Below are positions 17,755 to 26,624 of a stretch of DNA of 64,000 bases, piece by piece. Positions within the stretch are counted from its first letter, which is position 1; the number at the start of each line of letters is the position of its first letter. The notes below the pieces were generated by a model. That model saw nothing but the letters and a program-made list of their open reading frames with translations. It searched no databases and had not been told where the DNA came from. Source of the DNA: Sphingomonas naasensis. GTDB lineage: Bacteria > Pseudomonadota > Alphaproteobacteria > Sphingomonadales > Sphingomonadaceae. The translations under genes were made by a program, and so were the position numbers. The DNA lies in contig NZ_SRXU01000006.1 in the NCBI RefSeq assembly GCF_004792695.1, positions 1 through 64,000 of the forward strand, given 5' to 3'.

Positions 17755-19244
17755 GCCGGCAGCCCCAGCGCGGCACGATGGCCGGGCAGGGTCGCGACCT
17801 CGGCGGCGATCTGGCTACGCAGCCGATCGAGCGCCTGCCCGAGCGCGCGCGGATCGGCGGCGTCGACGCGCTGGTCCCAGCCCTGGGGCACCAGCCCCTG
17901 CCCGATCATCACCGCGATCCAGCTCGGCGCGAAGAACAGGCCGCGGCTGTAGCGCTGGATTCGCCCGGCGCGACGAAAGAGTTCGATCTTCTCCGCGAGG
18001 CTGTCCGGGATCGCCATGTGGCGAACGGCGCGCCAGAACTCCGAATCGTCGCGCGTGCTGGCGTGGTAGTGGAGGATCAGGAAGTCGCGGATCCGGTCAT
18101 ATTCATAGTCGACCTGATCATTGAACGCGTCGCGATCGACCTCCGCGATTCCGCCGATCGGGAACAGCGCGATCAGCTGCTGGATCGCCACCTGGACCAG
18201 ATAGATGCTCGTCGATTCGAGCGGCTCGAGAAACCCCGAGGCGAGCCCGACCGCGACGACATTGTGCGACCAGCTACGCTTGCGACGCCCGGCGCGGAAG
18301 CGCAGCACGCGCGGATCGGCGAGCGGCTCGCCCTCGACCGCGGCGAGGATCGCCGCGGATGCCGCGTCATCGGACAGGTGGGCGCTCGAATAGACATAGC
18401 CGTTGCCGACGCGGTGCTGGAGCGGGATGCGCCAGCGCCATCCCGCGGGCATCGCCGTGGCGCGGGTGAGCGGCTCGATCTCGCCCGGCGGCGCGGCGCA
18501 GGGCAAGGCCATCGCACGGTCGCAGGGCAGCCAGTGCGACCAATCCTCCCATTCCTCGCCGAGCGCATCGCCGAGCAGCAGGCTGCGAAAGCCCGAGCAA
18601 TCGACGAACAGATCGCCTTCGATCCGCGTCCCGCTCTCGAGCAGCAGCGCAGCGACGTCGCCGGTCGCGCCGTCGCGCTCGACCGAGACGATCCGGCCCT
18701 CGATGCGCGTCACCCCCTGCTCCTCGGCGAAGCTGCGCAGGAACGGGCCGAAGCGCGTCGCGTCGAATTGATAGGCATAGCCATAGCTGGCGAGCAGCGC
18801 GTCGGGATCCTCGGCGGGGCGAGCGAAGCGGCGCTGCGCCGCCATCACATTGGCGACCGAATAGTCGGCGATGTCGCCGCCCTGCCCGAGCGCGTGCATC
18901 CGCAGCCACCAATGGAGGAAGGGGATGTCGTGGAGCGGCCGACCGAAATCGCCGAACGGGTGGAGATAGCGATCGCCCGGCTTGCCGAAATCGCGGAACT
19001 CGATGCCGAGCTTCCAGGTGGCATGGGTCGCCGCCATGAACTCGGCCTCGTCGAGCCCGAGCGTCTCGATGAAGGCGCGCAGATGCGGCAGCGTCGCCTC
19101 GCCGACCCCGACGATGCCGATCTCGGCCGATTCGATCAGCGTCACCTCGACCGCGTGCGGCAGCAGCTTCGCGATGGCGGACGCGGCCATCCAGCCGGCG
19201 GTGCCGCCGCCGACGATGATCACTCTCTTGCGTGGCTGGTTCAC
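17751..19244 (-). CDS. FAD-dependent tryptophan halogenase-like protein
   Basis: This 497-residue flavoprotein halogenase family member has GGGTAG (residues 12-17) for FAD binding, catalytic-type Lys78 in ATWKLGIEFRDF, WRWRIP (269-274) and the conserved Glu in EPLESTSIYLVQ. All expected signatures are therefore present. A longer frame exists upstream, but GTG 19244 is preferred because GGAG/GGGGCGAG precedes it and the FAD fold begins at once. It lies 40 nt after dgoA and overlaps the next paralogue. The substrate is unknown. Homologues in sphingomonad sugar loci are common but uncharacterised. Confidence 0.88.
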   Translation of the reverse strand: MNQPRKRVIIVGGGTAGWMAASAIAKLLPHAVEVTLIESAEIGIVGVGEATLPHLRAFIETLGLDEAEFMAATHATWKLGIEFRDFGKPGDRYLHPFGDFGRPLHDIPFLHWWLRMHALGQGGDIADYSVANVMAAQRRFARPAEDPDALLASYGYAYQFDATRFGPFLRSFAEEQGVTRIEGRIVSVERDGATGDVAALLLESGTRIEGDLFVDCSGFRSLLLGDALGEEWEDWSHWLPCDRAMALPCAAPPGEIEPLTRATAMPAGWRWRIPLQHRVGNGYVYSSAHLSDDAASAAILAAVEGEPLADPRVLRFRAGRRKRSWSHNVVAVGLASGFLEPLESTSIYLVQVAIQQLIALFPIGGIAEVDRDAFNDQVDYEYDRIRDFLILHYHASTRDDSEFWRAVRHMAIPDSLAEKIELFRRAGRIQRYSRGLFFAPSWIAVMIGQGLVPQGWDQRVDAADPRALGQALDRLRSQIAAEVATLPGHRAALGLPA

Positions 19245-19284
19245 CTCGCCCCCTCTCCGGGCGCGGGTGTAGGCGATTATCGCG

Positions 19285-19914
19285 TCAGCTCGCCAGTGCC
19301 GAAACAAAGGCGCGCGCATTGGCGCCGACCTCGGCCGCGGTGAGGCCCGGCTTGTACAGCGCCGAGCCGAGCCCGAAGCCCTCGGCACCCGCAGCGCGCC
19401 ACGGGCCCATGGTGTCGGGCGCGATCCCGCCGACGGGCAGCAGGCGCATGTCCCGGGGCAGCACCGCGCGCATCGCCTTGAGGATCGCCGGGCTCGACCC
19501 TTCCGCGGGGAAGAGCTTGAGCGCGGTCGCGCCGGCGTCGATCGCGGCGAAGGCCTCGGTGGGCGTGACCACGCCGGGCAGCGAGACCAGCCCGGCCGCG
19601 GCGCTGGCGGCGATCACCTTCACATTGGCGTTGGGCGAGATGATCATCGTGCCGCCCGCCGCGGCGACCTGCGCGACCTGCGCCTCGGTGAGCACGGTGC
19701 CCGCACCGATCACGGCCTTGCCCGCGAGCCGCTTTGCCAGCCGCGCGATACTGTCGAGCGGATCGGGCGAGTTCATCGGCACTTCGATCAGGGTGAAGCC
19801 GGCCTCGACCAGCGCATCGCCGATCCCCTCGACCTCGTGCGGCGCGACGCCGCGCAGGATCGCGATCAGCGGGCAGCGGGCGAAGGCGGCGTCGAAGGCG
19901 GCGATATGGGTCAT
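19285..19914 (-). CDS. dgoA: 2-dehydro-3-deoxy-6-phosphogalactonate aldolase
   Basis: This 209-residue class I aldolase of the KDPG/KDPGal family cleaves 2-keto-3-deoxy-6-phosphogalactonate to pyruvate and glyceraldehyde 3-phosphate. The Schiff-base Lys lies in TALKLFPAE, and the general-base Glu region in FTLIEVPMNSPDP. The galactonate assignment, rather than gluconate, rests on the adjacent dgoK, whose stop overlaps this start by 4 nt. Confidence 0.92.
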   Translation of the reverse strand: MTHIAAFDAAFARCPLIAILRGVAPHEVEGIGDALVEAGFTLIEVPMNSPDPLDSIARLAKRLAGKAVIGAGTVLTEAQVAQVAAAGGTMIISPNANVKVIAASAAAGLVSLPGVVTPTEAFAAIDAGATALKLFPAEGSSPAILKAMRAVLPRDMRLLPVGGIAPDTMGPWRAAGAEGFGLGSALYKPGLTAAEVGANARAFVSALAS

Positions 19915-20783
19915 TGTCTCACGATCTCGTTGATTCCCGCGACGAACGCGGCGTGGCTGTCGATCAGATGGGCATTGCGGCCATGCGCTTGAATGGCCGC
20001 GGCATAGAGTCCGCCCAGCACCGGATCGGCGAGGATATGGACGGTGTCGTGCGACGAAGTCGCGAGCCGGGCCGCAACGTCGGTGCCGATCAGCAGCCCC
20101 GAGGCATAGGACGCCGCATCGGCATCGTCGCGCTGGCCGAGCATCTTGGCCGCACGGATGCCGAACAGCGACGCCGCGAGATCACGGCGCTTGCCGGCCT
20201 CGACCCCCTCGAGGAACGCATCGCCGAGCGTGACCTCGCCGCTCAGCTGCGCGGCGAGCAAGCCGTGCTTGCGGAGCAATGCGAACAGCTCGCCGGTCAT
20301 CGCCGTGACGAAATCGGCGACCTTGCCACCCGCCATCTCGACCCATTTGCAATGCGTGCCGGGCTGGGCGAGCAGCGCATCCGCCGGGACCAGTCCCGCG
20401 GCGACGGCCCCGAGCAGCTGGACTTCCTCGCCGCGCATTACATCGGGCCGGCCGTCGATCAGCGTGGAGATCCCCGGCACGATCGCGGTGCGATCGTCGA
20501 TCCACAGCAGCCCCGCCGCGAGCTCGGCGACGCCGGCGGGCGCGGCGACATAGGGCGCCGGCCGCCAACCGATATTCGATCCGACCATTCCCGCGAGCAG
20601 CATCGGCAAGTCGCCGAACCGTTCGCGGATCGCCACTGCCTCGGCGGCGAAGTCCTCCACCGAGGTGACGCCCTTGTCGTCACGCTCGGTGCGGACGACC
20701 GCGCCGCCGTCGATCAGGAACACGCGCCGGTTGGTCGTGCCCCAGTCGACGGCGAGGAAGGTGCTGCCGAAGCCCATCACCAC
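19911..20783 (-). CDS. dgoK: 2-dehydro-3-deoxygalactonokinase
   Basis: This 290-residue ATP-dependent kinase phosphorylates 2-keto-3-deoxygalactonate. It begins with the ASKHA-type phosphate loop FLAVDWGTTNRRVFLID and has the family segments GMVGSNIGWRPAPYV and GTHCKWVEMAGGKVADFVT. Length matches DgoK. It overlaps the upstream symporter gene by 7 nt and dgoA by 4 nt, so the three are almost certainly co-transcribed. Confidence 0.93.
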   Translation of the reverse strand: MVMGFGSTFLAVDWGTTNRRVFLIDGGAVVRTERDDKGVTSVEDFAAEAVAIRERFGDLPMLLAGMVGSNIGWRPAPYVAAPAGVAELAAGLLWIDDRTAIVPGISTLIDGRPDVMRGEEVQLLGAVAAGLVPADALLAQPGTHCKWVEMAGGKVADFVTAMTGELFALLRKHGLLAAQLSGEVTLGDAFLEGVEAGKRRDLAASLFGIRAAKMLGQRDDADAASYASGLLIGTDVAARLATSSHDTVHILADPVLGGLYAAAIQAHGRNAHLIDSHAAFVAGINEIVRQ

Positions 20784-22399
20784 CAGGTCGCGTACAGTGC
20801 GATGAGGATCAGGATGATGATCACCGCCGCCACGTTGAAGCCCGTGGTGGTGCGGAAGCTGACGCCTTCCATCGTGATCAGATTGCTCTCCGACCGCGCC
20901 GGCCGGGCCAGCGACACGATCACCGCAAGGGCGAGCGATGCGAAGAACACGATCATCATGCGGTTCATGAACGGCACGGCGTTGAGCGCTTCGATGCCGC
21001 CATATTGGGCGGGGAACCAGAACAGGAAGCTCAGCAGCACCGATGCCACCGCGCCGACCAGCGCCCCTGCCTCGGTCGCGCCCTTCCAGAACAGGCCGAG
21101 CAGGAAGATCACGGTGATGCCCGGAGTCACGAAGCCCGAGAATTCCTGGATGTACTGGAACGCCTGATCGAGGCTGCCGAGCAGCGGCCGCGCGGTCGCC
21201 ATCGCAATGATGATCGAGACCACCGCGGCGATCCGGCCGACGAGCACCAACCTGGTCTCGCGCGCCCGGCTACCCTCGGCGTCTTCGGCCTGGGTCTGCA
21301 CGCCCTTCATCTTGGCGTAGATGTCGAGCGTGAAGATCGTCGCGATCGAATTGATCTTCGACGCGGTCGACGCGATGATCGCCGCGATCAGCGCCGCGAA
21401 GACGAGGCCGAGCAGCCCGGTCGGCAGCAGCGCCATCATCGTCGGATAGGCCTGGTCAGGCTTGGCGAGATCGGGGGCCAGCACCACCGCGGCGATGCCC
21501 GGCAGGACGATGATCACCGGCATCAGCAGCTTGAGGAAGCCCGCGAAGATCACGCCCTTCTGCGCCTCGGGCAGGCTCTTCGCCGCCAGCGCGCGCTGGA
21601 TGATGTACTGGTTGAAGCCCCAATAAGAGAGGTTGGCGATCCACATGCCGCCGACCAGCACGGCGATGCCGGGCAGGTCCTTATAGTGCGGATTGTCCTT
21701 CGACAGAATCATGTCGAAATGGCCGGGGACGCGACGCGTGAGCTCGGTAAAGCCGCCGATCAGGCCGGCGTCGCCGCCGATCTTGGTGAGCGTCAGGTAC
21801 GAGACGACGAGCCCGCCGAGGACGAGCAACGTGACCTGGACGATGTCGGTGAGCGCAACTGCCTTGAGGCCGCCGCGGATCTGATAGAGCAAGGCGAAGG
21901 TGCCGAGACCGATCAGCGCGACATCCTGGTTGATGCCGGCGACCTGGGTGACGGCGACCGAGCCGAGCCAGATGATCGAGGTCAGGTTCACGAATACGTA
22001 GAGCACGAGCCAGAACACCGCCATCACCGTGCGGATGGTGGGGCCGAACCGCTGTTCGAGGAACTGCGGCATCGTGTAGATCTGGTTCTTGAGGAAGATC
22101 GGCAGGAAGAACTTGCCGACGATCAGCAGCGTGAGCGCCGCCATCCACTCATAGGAGGCGATCGCGAGGCCGATGGCATAGCCCGAGCCCGACATTCCGA
22201 CGATTTGTTCGGCGGAAATATTCGCTGCGATCAGCGATGCGCCGATCGCCCACCAGGGCAGCGACTTGGATGCGAGAAAATAGTCCGACGTATCCTTGGC
22301 GTGCCCCGCTTTTTCGCGGCTAACCCATTGCGCCAGGCCGAAAATGCCTATGGCGTAGACGATCACGACAATCAGATCGATGTGCGAGAGACTGGTCAT
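20777..22399 (-). CDS. Sodium:solute symporter (SSS family, sugar type)
   Basis: This 540-residue inner-membrane protein has about 14 transmembrane helices and the family segments SLIAANISAEQIVGMSGSGY and MWIANLSYWGFNQYIIQRAL, resembling the sodium/galactose transporter vSGLT. ATG 22399 is chosen because GGGAGGAA lies 7-8 nt upstream and it immediately precedes the first helix. A longer frame adds 29 polar residues with no support. It is first in the operon with dgoK and dgoA, so galactose, galactonate or a related sugar is the likely cargo. Confidence 0.92.
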   Translation of the reverse strand: MTSLSHIDLIVVIVYAIGIFGLAQWVSREKAGHAKDTSDYFLASKSLPWWAIGASLIAANISAEQIVGMSGSGYAIGLAIASYEWMAALTLLIVGKFFLPIFLKNQIYTMPQFLEQRFGPTIRTVMAVFWLVLYVFVNLTSIIWLGSVAVTQVAGINQDVALIGLGTFALLYQIRGGLKAVALTDIVQVTLLVLGGLVVSYLTLTKIGGDAGLIGGFTELTRRVPGHFDMILSKDNPHYKDLPGIAVLVGGMWIANLSYWGFNQYIIQRALAAKSLPEAQKGVIFAGFLKLLMPVIIVLPGIAAVVLAPDLAKPDQAYPTMMALLPTGLLGLVFAALIAAIIASTASKINSIATIFTLDIYAKMKGVQTQAEDAEGSRARETRLVLVGRIAAVVSIIIAMATARPLLGSLDQAFQYIQEFSGFVTPGITVIFLLGLFWKGATEAGALVGAVASVLLSFLFWFPAQYGGIEALNAVPFMNRMMIVFFASLALAVIVSLARPARSESNLITMEGVSFRTTTGFNVAAVIIILILIALYATWW

Positions 22400-22499
22400 T
22401 GGCTTCCTCCCTGCCCCGCGGGAACCGGCGCTGATGCTGCGCTCTCGTGCCCGCCCCGTGCGCCTGACCCGGCGCTGTTGGTTCATTTATCTTATTTAT

Positions 22500-22511
22500 T
22501 GGACTTGTCCA
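22500..22511. promoter_or_regulatory. Perfect dyad between the symporter and FadR-type regulator genes
   Basis: TGGAC-TT-GTCCA lies in the 199-nt divergent intergenic region and is preceded by an AT-rich stretch. FadR-family regulators bind short palindromes of this size, so this is a natural operator candidate controlling both directions. Confidence 0.5.
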
Positions 22512-22598
22512 GCGCCACCACTCCGCTAACGTATGCGGAACGAATGACGTGGAGAGGGTCCTGACATCGTTGTCGGGGCACATCAAGGGGCGGGAGCC

Positions 22599-23345
22599 AT
22601 GGCGAACAACTATCCGGAACTGGGCGTGGAGGATGCACGGCCCCAGCTGGGTCGCAACCTCACCTACGGGATGCTCGACAGTCTCGGCCGCGCGATCGTC
22701 ACCGGGCGCTACGAGCGTGAGCCCTTTCCCACCGAGGCCGAGCTCGCCAAGCAGCACGGCGTGAGCCGATCGGTGACGCGCGAGGCAGTCAAGATGCTCA
22801 CCGCCAAGGGCCTGCTGAGCGCGCGGCCGCGCCAAGGCACGGTGGTGCAGCCCGCGACCAACTGGAACCTGTTCGACACCGATGTGCTGCGCTGGCTGCT
22901 CGAGCGCCAATTCTCGGTCGATCTGCTCCGCCAGTTCAATCAGCTGCGCGTCGCGATCGAGCCCGAGGCCGCGGCACTGGCGGCGCGCGTCGGCACCCCC
23001 GACGAGCTGGCGCGGATCAGCCAGGGGCTCGAGCGGATGGAATTGGCCGAGCAGGGCAATGACGACACGCTCGAGGCCGATATCGCCTTCCACGTCGCGA
23101 TCCTGCGCGCGTCGGGCAATCCCTTCTACGCGCAGTTCCGCGACGTGGTGGGCACCGCGCTCCGCACCTCGATCCGCTTCACCAATCGGCTCAAGGGCCG
23201 CACCGCCAACGTCGCCGATCACGCCGCGGTGCGCGACGCGATCGCGGCGCACGATGCCGAAGGCGCCCGCGCCGCGATGCGCGCGCTGATCGGCGACGTG
23301 CTCGACCTGATCGACGATGTCGAGGCGAGCGAGGCCAAGGGCTGA
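22599..23345 (+). CDS. FadR-subfamily GntR transcriptional regulator
   Basis: This 248-residue regulator has an N-terminal winged helix-turn-helix (about 25-85; EAELAKQHGVSRSVTREAVK, then RPRQGTVV) and a C-terminal all-helical FCD ligand domain (about 100-235; EADIAFHVAILRASGNPF holds a metal-binding His). It is divergent from the symporter-dgoK-dgoA operon and so probably a DgoR-like repressor responding to a galactonate-type acid, which is inference from position. Confidence 0.9.
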   Translation: MANNYPELGVEDARPQLGRNLTYGMLDSLGRAIVTGRYEREPFPTEAELAKQHGVSRSVTREAVKMLTAKGLLSARPRQGTVVQPATNWNLFDTDVLRWLLERQFSVDLLRQFNQLRVAIEPEAAALAARVGTPDELARISQGLERMELAEQGNDDTLEADIAFHVAILRASGNPFYAQFRDVVGTALRTSIRFTNRLKGRTANVADHAAVRDAIAAHDAEGARAAMRALIGDVLDLIDDVEASEAKG

Positions 23346-23649
23346 ATCCGGCGCGGCTGCGGCGCGCGATCGCGGCGGCGGCCGGCAATCGGGCGACCGG
23401 CGAGGCGCTCCGGCCAAAAAATTCAGGTCTCTTATACCATCGATATAAGCCACCGAAAATAAACAGAAATATTCCAGACACACCGCATGGCCGCGGGATA
23501 AGTCGCTGGTTTATCGGCACGAAGGCGCCTCGCCCCTCTGCGCGCCTCCTATGATGACAGAGATACCGGTACGCCGAGCCCCGCCTGGGGTGGGTTCGCG
23601 AGCGCTTCGTCTTTGGCGGGGCCTGCCGGCGCACTTGTTACTGGAGCCT
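23346..23649. other. Intergenic region upstream of the chemoreceptor gene
   Basis: There is no gene here. It holds an AT-rich inverted repeat CTTATA/TATAAG at 23431-23449 with a 7-nt spacer, likely a promoter or operator. A GC-rich dyad (GCCCCGCC near 23579, GGCGGGGC near 23616) would form a long leader hairpin just before the chemoreceptor start. No known riboswitch consensus was recognised. Confidence 0.4.
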
Positions 23650-25503
23650 ATGATGTCGTTGCAGAATCTCCCCATCTCCCGAAAGCTGGCCGGGGCCTTC
23701 GCCGCGTTGATCGTGATCTTCGCCGGCGTCGGCACGATCGTCTTCTTCAATCTGTCGGCGCTCGCCACCGCGGCCGACGAGAAGGAGCAATCGCTGCGCG
23801 CGCTCGAGATCAGCCAGAAGTTGCTGACCGGCGTGCTCGAGCAGCAGAACGCCGCGCGCGGCTTCGCCATCCTCGGCAAGGACGAATTCTTCAAAACCTA
23901 TCAGGAGAATGGCGAGAAATTCAGCGACACGGTCGCCGAGTTCAAGAAATTCTCGACCTCGGACGAGCAGCATGCGCGCGTCGAACAGCTCGCCGCCAAC
24001 GTTCAGGAGCTGCGCGGCAAGCTCGATCACATCATCGAGCTGGCGCGCAATCCGGCGACCCGCGGTCAGGCCGGCGAGCTCTCGGGCGTCAAGATGCTCG
24101 GCGAGATCCGCCCGCTGATCAAGGACATCGCCAAGGTCCAGGAAGAGCGCGTCCAGCAGCGCATCGTCACCGAGGACGCAGCGGTCGGATCGGCCAAATG
24201 GGCGATCTGGCTCGGCGGCGTGTTCGCGCTCGCGGCTTCGGTGCTGTTCGGCTGGCTGCTGTCGCGCGGCATCGCCACCCCCGTCGCGCAGATGACCGGC
24301 GTGATGAAGACGCTCGCCAGCGGCGACAACAAGGTCGACGTGCCCGCCACCGATCGCGGCGACGAGATCGGCGACATGGCCAAGGCCGTGCTGGTCTTCC
24401 GCGAGCAGGCGGTCGAGAAGGAAAAGTCCGATGCCGCCAAGCGGATCGCCGACGCCGAGCAGCAGCGGGTGGTCGACACGCTCGAGACCAATCTCGGCAA
24501 GCTGGCGCAGGGCGACCTGACCAGCGAGATCACCGAAGCCTTCTCGCCTTCCTATGAGTCGGTGAAGGTCAACTTCAACGCCGCGGTGAACGAGCTGCGC
24601 AGCCTGATCGGCACCGTGATGGAAAGCGCCGCGACGATCCGCACCGGCTCGGGCGAGATCGCCCAGGCCTCGGAGGACCTCGCGCGTCGCACCGAAGCCA
24701 ATGCCGCGAGCCTCGAGGAGACTTCGGCCGCGGTGACCCAGATGGACGGCCGCCTCAAGGCGACCGCCAACTCGGCGAGCAGCACCGTCGAACGCGCCGA
24801 CGGCGCGATCGCCACCGTCGCGGGCGGCCGCACCATCGCCGACGAGGCGGTGCAGGCAATGACCCGCGTCGCGGATTCGGCCAAGGGCATCGACAGCGTG
24901 ATCGAGGGGCTCGACAAGATCGCCTTCCAGACCCGCGTTCTCGCGATGAACGCCGCGGTCGAGGCCGGTCGCGCCGGTGAAGCAGGCCGTGGCTTCGCGG
25001 TCGTTGCCGACCTCGTCTCGGCGCTCGCGATGCGCGCCGAAGAGGAAGCCGGCCGCGCCCGCGACCAGCTCACCGCCACCCAGACCGACATCGTCGCAGC
25101 GGTGGAGATGGTCCAGAAGGTCGACGGCGCGCTCGCCAACATCTCGGGCGACGTCGGCGAGGTCCATGCGCTGCTCAACCAGATGGCCACCGACAACCAG
25201 GCCCAGTCGACTGCGATCACCCAGATCTCGGTTGCGATCGGGACGATGGACCAGTCGACCCAGCAGAACGCCGCGATGGTCGAAGAGACCTCGGCCGCCG
25301 CGCGCAACCTGTCGAGCGAGGTCGCCGCGCTCAGCGAGCAGGCGTCGAAGTTCAACGTCGGCAATGCGTCGCGTCCGGTGACGATCCGCGCCAGCGCCCC
25401 GGCCCGCCCGGCCGCGAAGTCGAGCGGCTATGTCTCGCCCGTCAAGGCGCTGCCCGTCACCGCGATGGCCAGCAGCGGCGGGGACGACTGGGCGTCGTTC
25501 TAA
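23650..25503 (+). CDS. Methyl-accepting chemotaxis protein
   Basis: This 617-residue transmembrane chemoreceptor has TM1 at about residues 10-33 and a periplasmic four-helix sensor of about 150 residues. TM2 (WAIWLGGVFALAASVLFGWLL) is followed by HAMP and a long signalling domain. The tip reads IAFQTRVLAMNAAVEAGRAGEAGRG, with Arg where Asn is usual, and is followed by VSALAMRAEEEA. ATG 23650 follows CTGGAG and opens TM1. The C-terminus DDWASF is typical of alphaproteobacterial receptors. Its ligand is unknown. Position beside sugar genes may be coincidental. Confidence 0.92.
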   Translation: MMSLQNLPISRKLAGAFAALIVIFAGVGTIVFFNLSALATAADEKEQSLRALEISQKLLTGVLEQQNAARGFAILGKDEFFKTYQENGEKFSDTVAEFKKFSTSDEQHARVEQLAANVQELRGKLDHIIELARNPATRGQAGELSGVKMLGEIRPLIKDIAKVQEERVQQRIVTEDAAVGSAKWAIWLGGVFALAASVLFGWLLSRGIATPVAQMTGVMKTLASGDNKVDVPATDRGDEIGDMAKAVLVFREQAVEKEKSDAAKRIADAEQQRVVDTLETNLGKLAQGDLTSEITEAFSPSYESVKVNFNAAVNELRSLIGTVMESAATIRTGSGEIAQASEDLARRTEANAASLEETSAAVTQMDGRLKATANSASSTVERADGAIATVAGGRTIADEAVQAMTRVADSAKGIDSVIEGLDKIAFQTRVLAMNAAVEAGRAGEAGRGFAVVADLVSALAMRAEEEAGRARDQLTATQTDIVAAVEMVQKVDGALANISGDVGEVHALLNQMATDNQAQSTAITQISVAIGTMDQSTQQNAAMVEETSAAARNLSSEVAALSEQASKFNVGNASRPVTIRASAPARPAAKSSGYVSPVKALPVTAMASSGGDDWASF

Positions 25504-25524
25504 AACCCGCCGACCAACGATAAA

Positions 25525-25556
25525 GGGCGTCGCGGCCAGCCCGCGGCGCCCTTTTT
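25525..25556 (+). terminator. Intrinsic terminator of the chemoreceptor gene
   Basis: GGGCGTCGCGG pairs with CCGCGGCGCCC (one G-T pair) around a 5-nt loop and is followed by TTTTT. It begins 21 nt after the stop codon and is a textbook rho-independent terminator. Confidence 0.88.
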
Positions 25557-25566
25557 ATTGTCTCGA

Positions 25567-25700
25567 GATCCTCCCTCGGGAACCGGGGGAGGTGGCATGC
25601 GCAGCATGACGGAGGGGGTCTCTCCCCAAGCGCCCTCATCTGAGGAGAGACCCCCTCCGTCGCCTTCGGCGCCACCTCCCCCGCTTCGCGAGGGAGGATC
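25567..25700. repeat. REPIN-like long inverted repeat R2
   Basis: The outer ends are GATCCTCCCTCG and CGAGGGAGGATC. The inner arms share GGGGGAGGTGGC, GACGGAGGGGGTCTCTCC and their complements. Each arm is about 65 nt with a few mismatches. It lies between two convergent genes, right after the chemoreceptor terminator, and may also block read-through. Confidence 0.88.
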
Positions 25701-25706
25701 CAAATG

Positions 25707-26624
25707 TCAGCGCATCCTGATCGTCTCGATCACGCCGTCGGCGCGATATTCGATCGGCTGGATCGCGATGCGGCGCTCGCCCTGATAGGGGCCGTTGCCG
25801 GTCTGCCCTTCCCAGCGATGATAGGCGATGTACCATTTGCCGTCCTTCGGATCCTCGAAGAAGGCGTGATGGCCGGGCCCCCGATAGCGCGTGTCGCCGA
25901 CCAGCAGCGGCCCGCCATAGCGCCACGGGCCGGTCGGCGAGAGCGCCACGGCATAATGGACCTGATAGTTCGACGCGTTCCACTGCCCGGCCGACCAGGA
26001 CAGATAATAGATCCCCTTGCGATAATGCATGAAGGCGCCCTCGGTGAAATTGGGCGGGGTATCGACCTTCACTTCATGATCGATGCTGACCATGTCGGGC
26101 TTGAGCGCCCAGACGCGCAGCGTCGCGCCGGCGCTGCCGCCGGCATAGAGATAGGGAATCCTCGTTTTCGGATCGACGAACACCGCGGGGTCGATCGCCT
26201 CGAAGCCCTTGCCGCCGGTGACCAGCGGCTTGCCGCTGTCGGTGCAGGGGCCCGCCGGCCCCTTGCACACCGCCACGCCGATGCGGCTGGGGGTCGGGTT
26301 TTGCGGGCCGACCGAATAATAGAAATACCAGCCGCCATTCGCCGCGACCATGTCGGGCGCCCAGAGGAAATGCCGCGGGGCGCGATCATCATCGGCCCAG
26401 GCGATGTCCCTGAGGCGGATCAGCGTCTCGCCCCTGGTCCATTTGGCCTTGTCGGGCGACGACCAGACCGAGAGCCCGTCGCCCCCGGTCGGGTAGATCC
26501 AGTAGCGGTCCTCGGCGAAGGCGATGTCGGGGTCGGCGCCGGCGAACACCGACTTGACCTCCTGCGCGGACGCTGCCGGCGGGAGTACCGCCAGCAGCAC
26601 CGCGAGCAGCATCGCGCCGCGCAT
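25707..26624 (-). CDS. Exported glycoside hydrolase family 43 enzyme
   Basis: This 305-residue protein has a signal peptide (to about residue 20, PAASAQ) and a five-bladed propeller fold typical of GH43. The usual three acidic residues appear in FAGADPDIAF, FEAIDPAVF and FTEGAFMHY. Family activities include arabinofuranosidase, arabinanase, xylosidase and exo-galactanase. Specificity cannot be fixed here. Its ATG overlaps the stop of the preceding glycosidase by 1 nt (TAATG), so the two are made together. Confidence 0.9.
   Translation of the reverse strand: MRGAMLLAVLLAVLPPAASAQEVKSVFAGADPDIAFAEDRYWIYPTGGDGLSVWSSPDKAKWTRGETLIRLRDIAWADDDRAPRHFLWAPDMVAANGGWYFYYSVGPQNPTPSRIGVAVCKGPAGPCTDSGKPLVTGGKGFEAIDPAVFVDPKTRIPYLYAGGSAGATLRVWALKPDMVSIDHEVKVDTPPNFTEGAFMHYRKGIYYLSWSAGQWNASNYQVHYAVALSPTGPWRYGGPLLVGDTRYRGPGHHAFFEDPKDGKWYIAYHRWEGQTGNGPYQGERRIAIQPIEYRADGVIETIRMR

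Noticed and set aside
25567..25700. CRISPR-like repeat array
   Set aside because: The repeats are single inverted pairs with no regularly spaced direct copies and no spacers; they fit REPIN-type elements.
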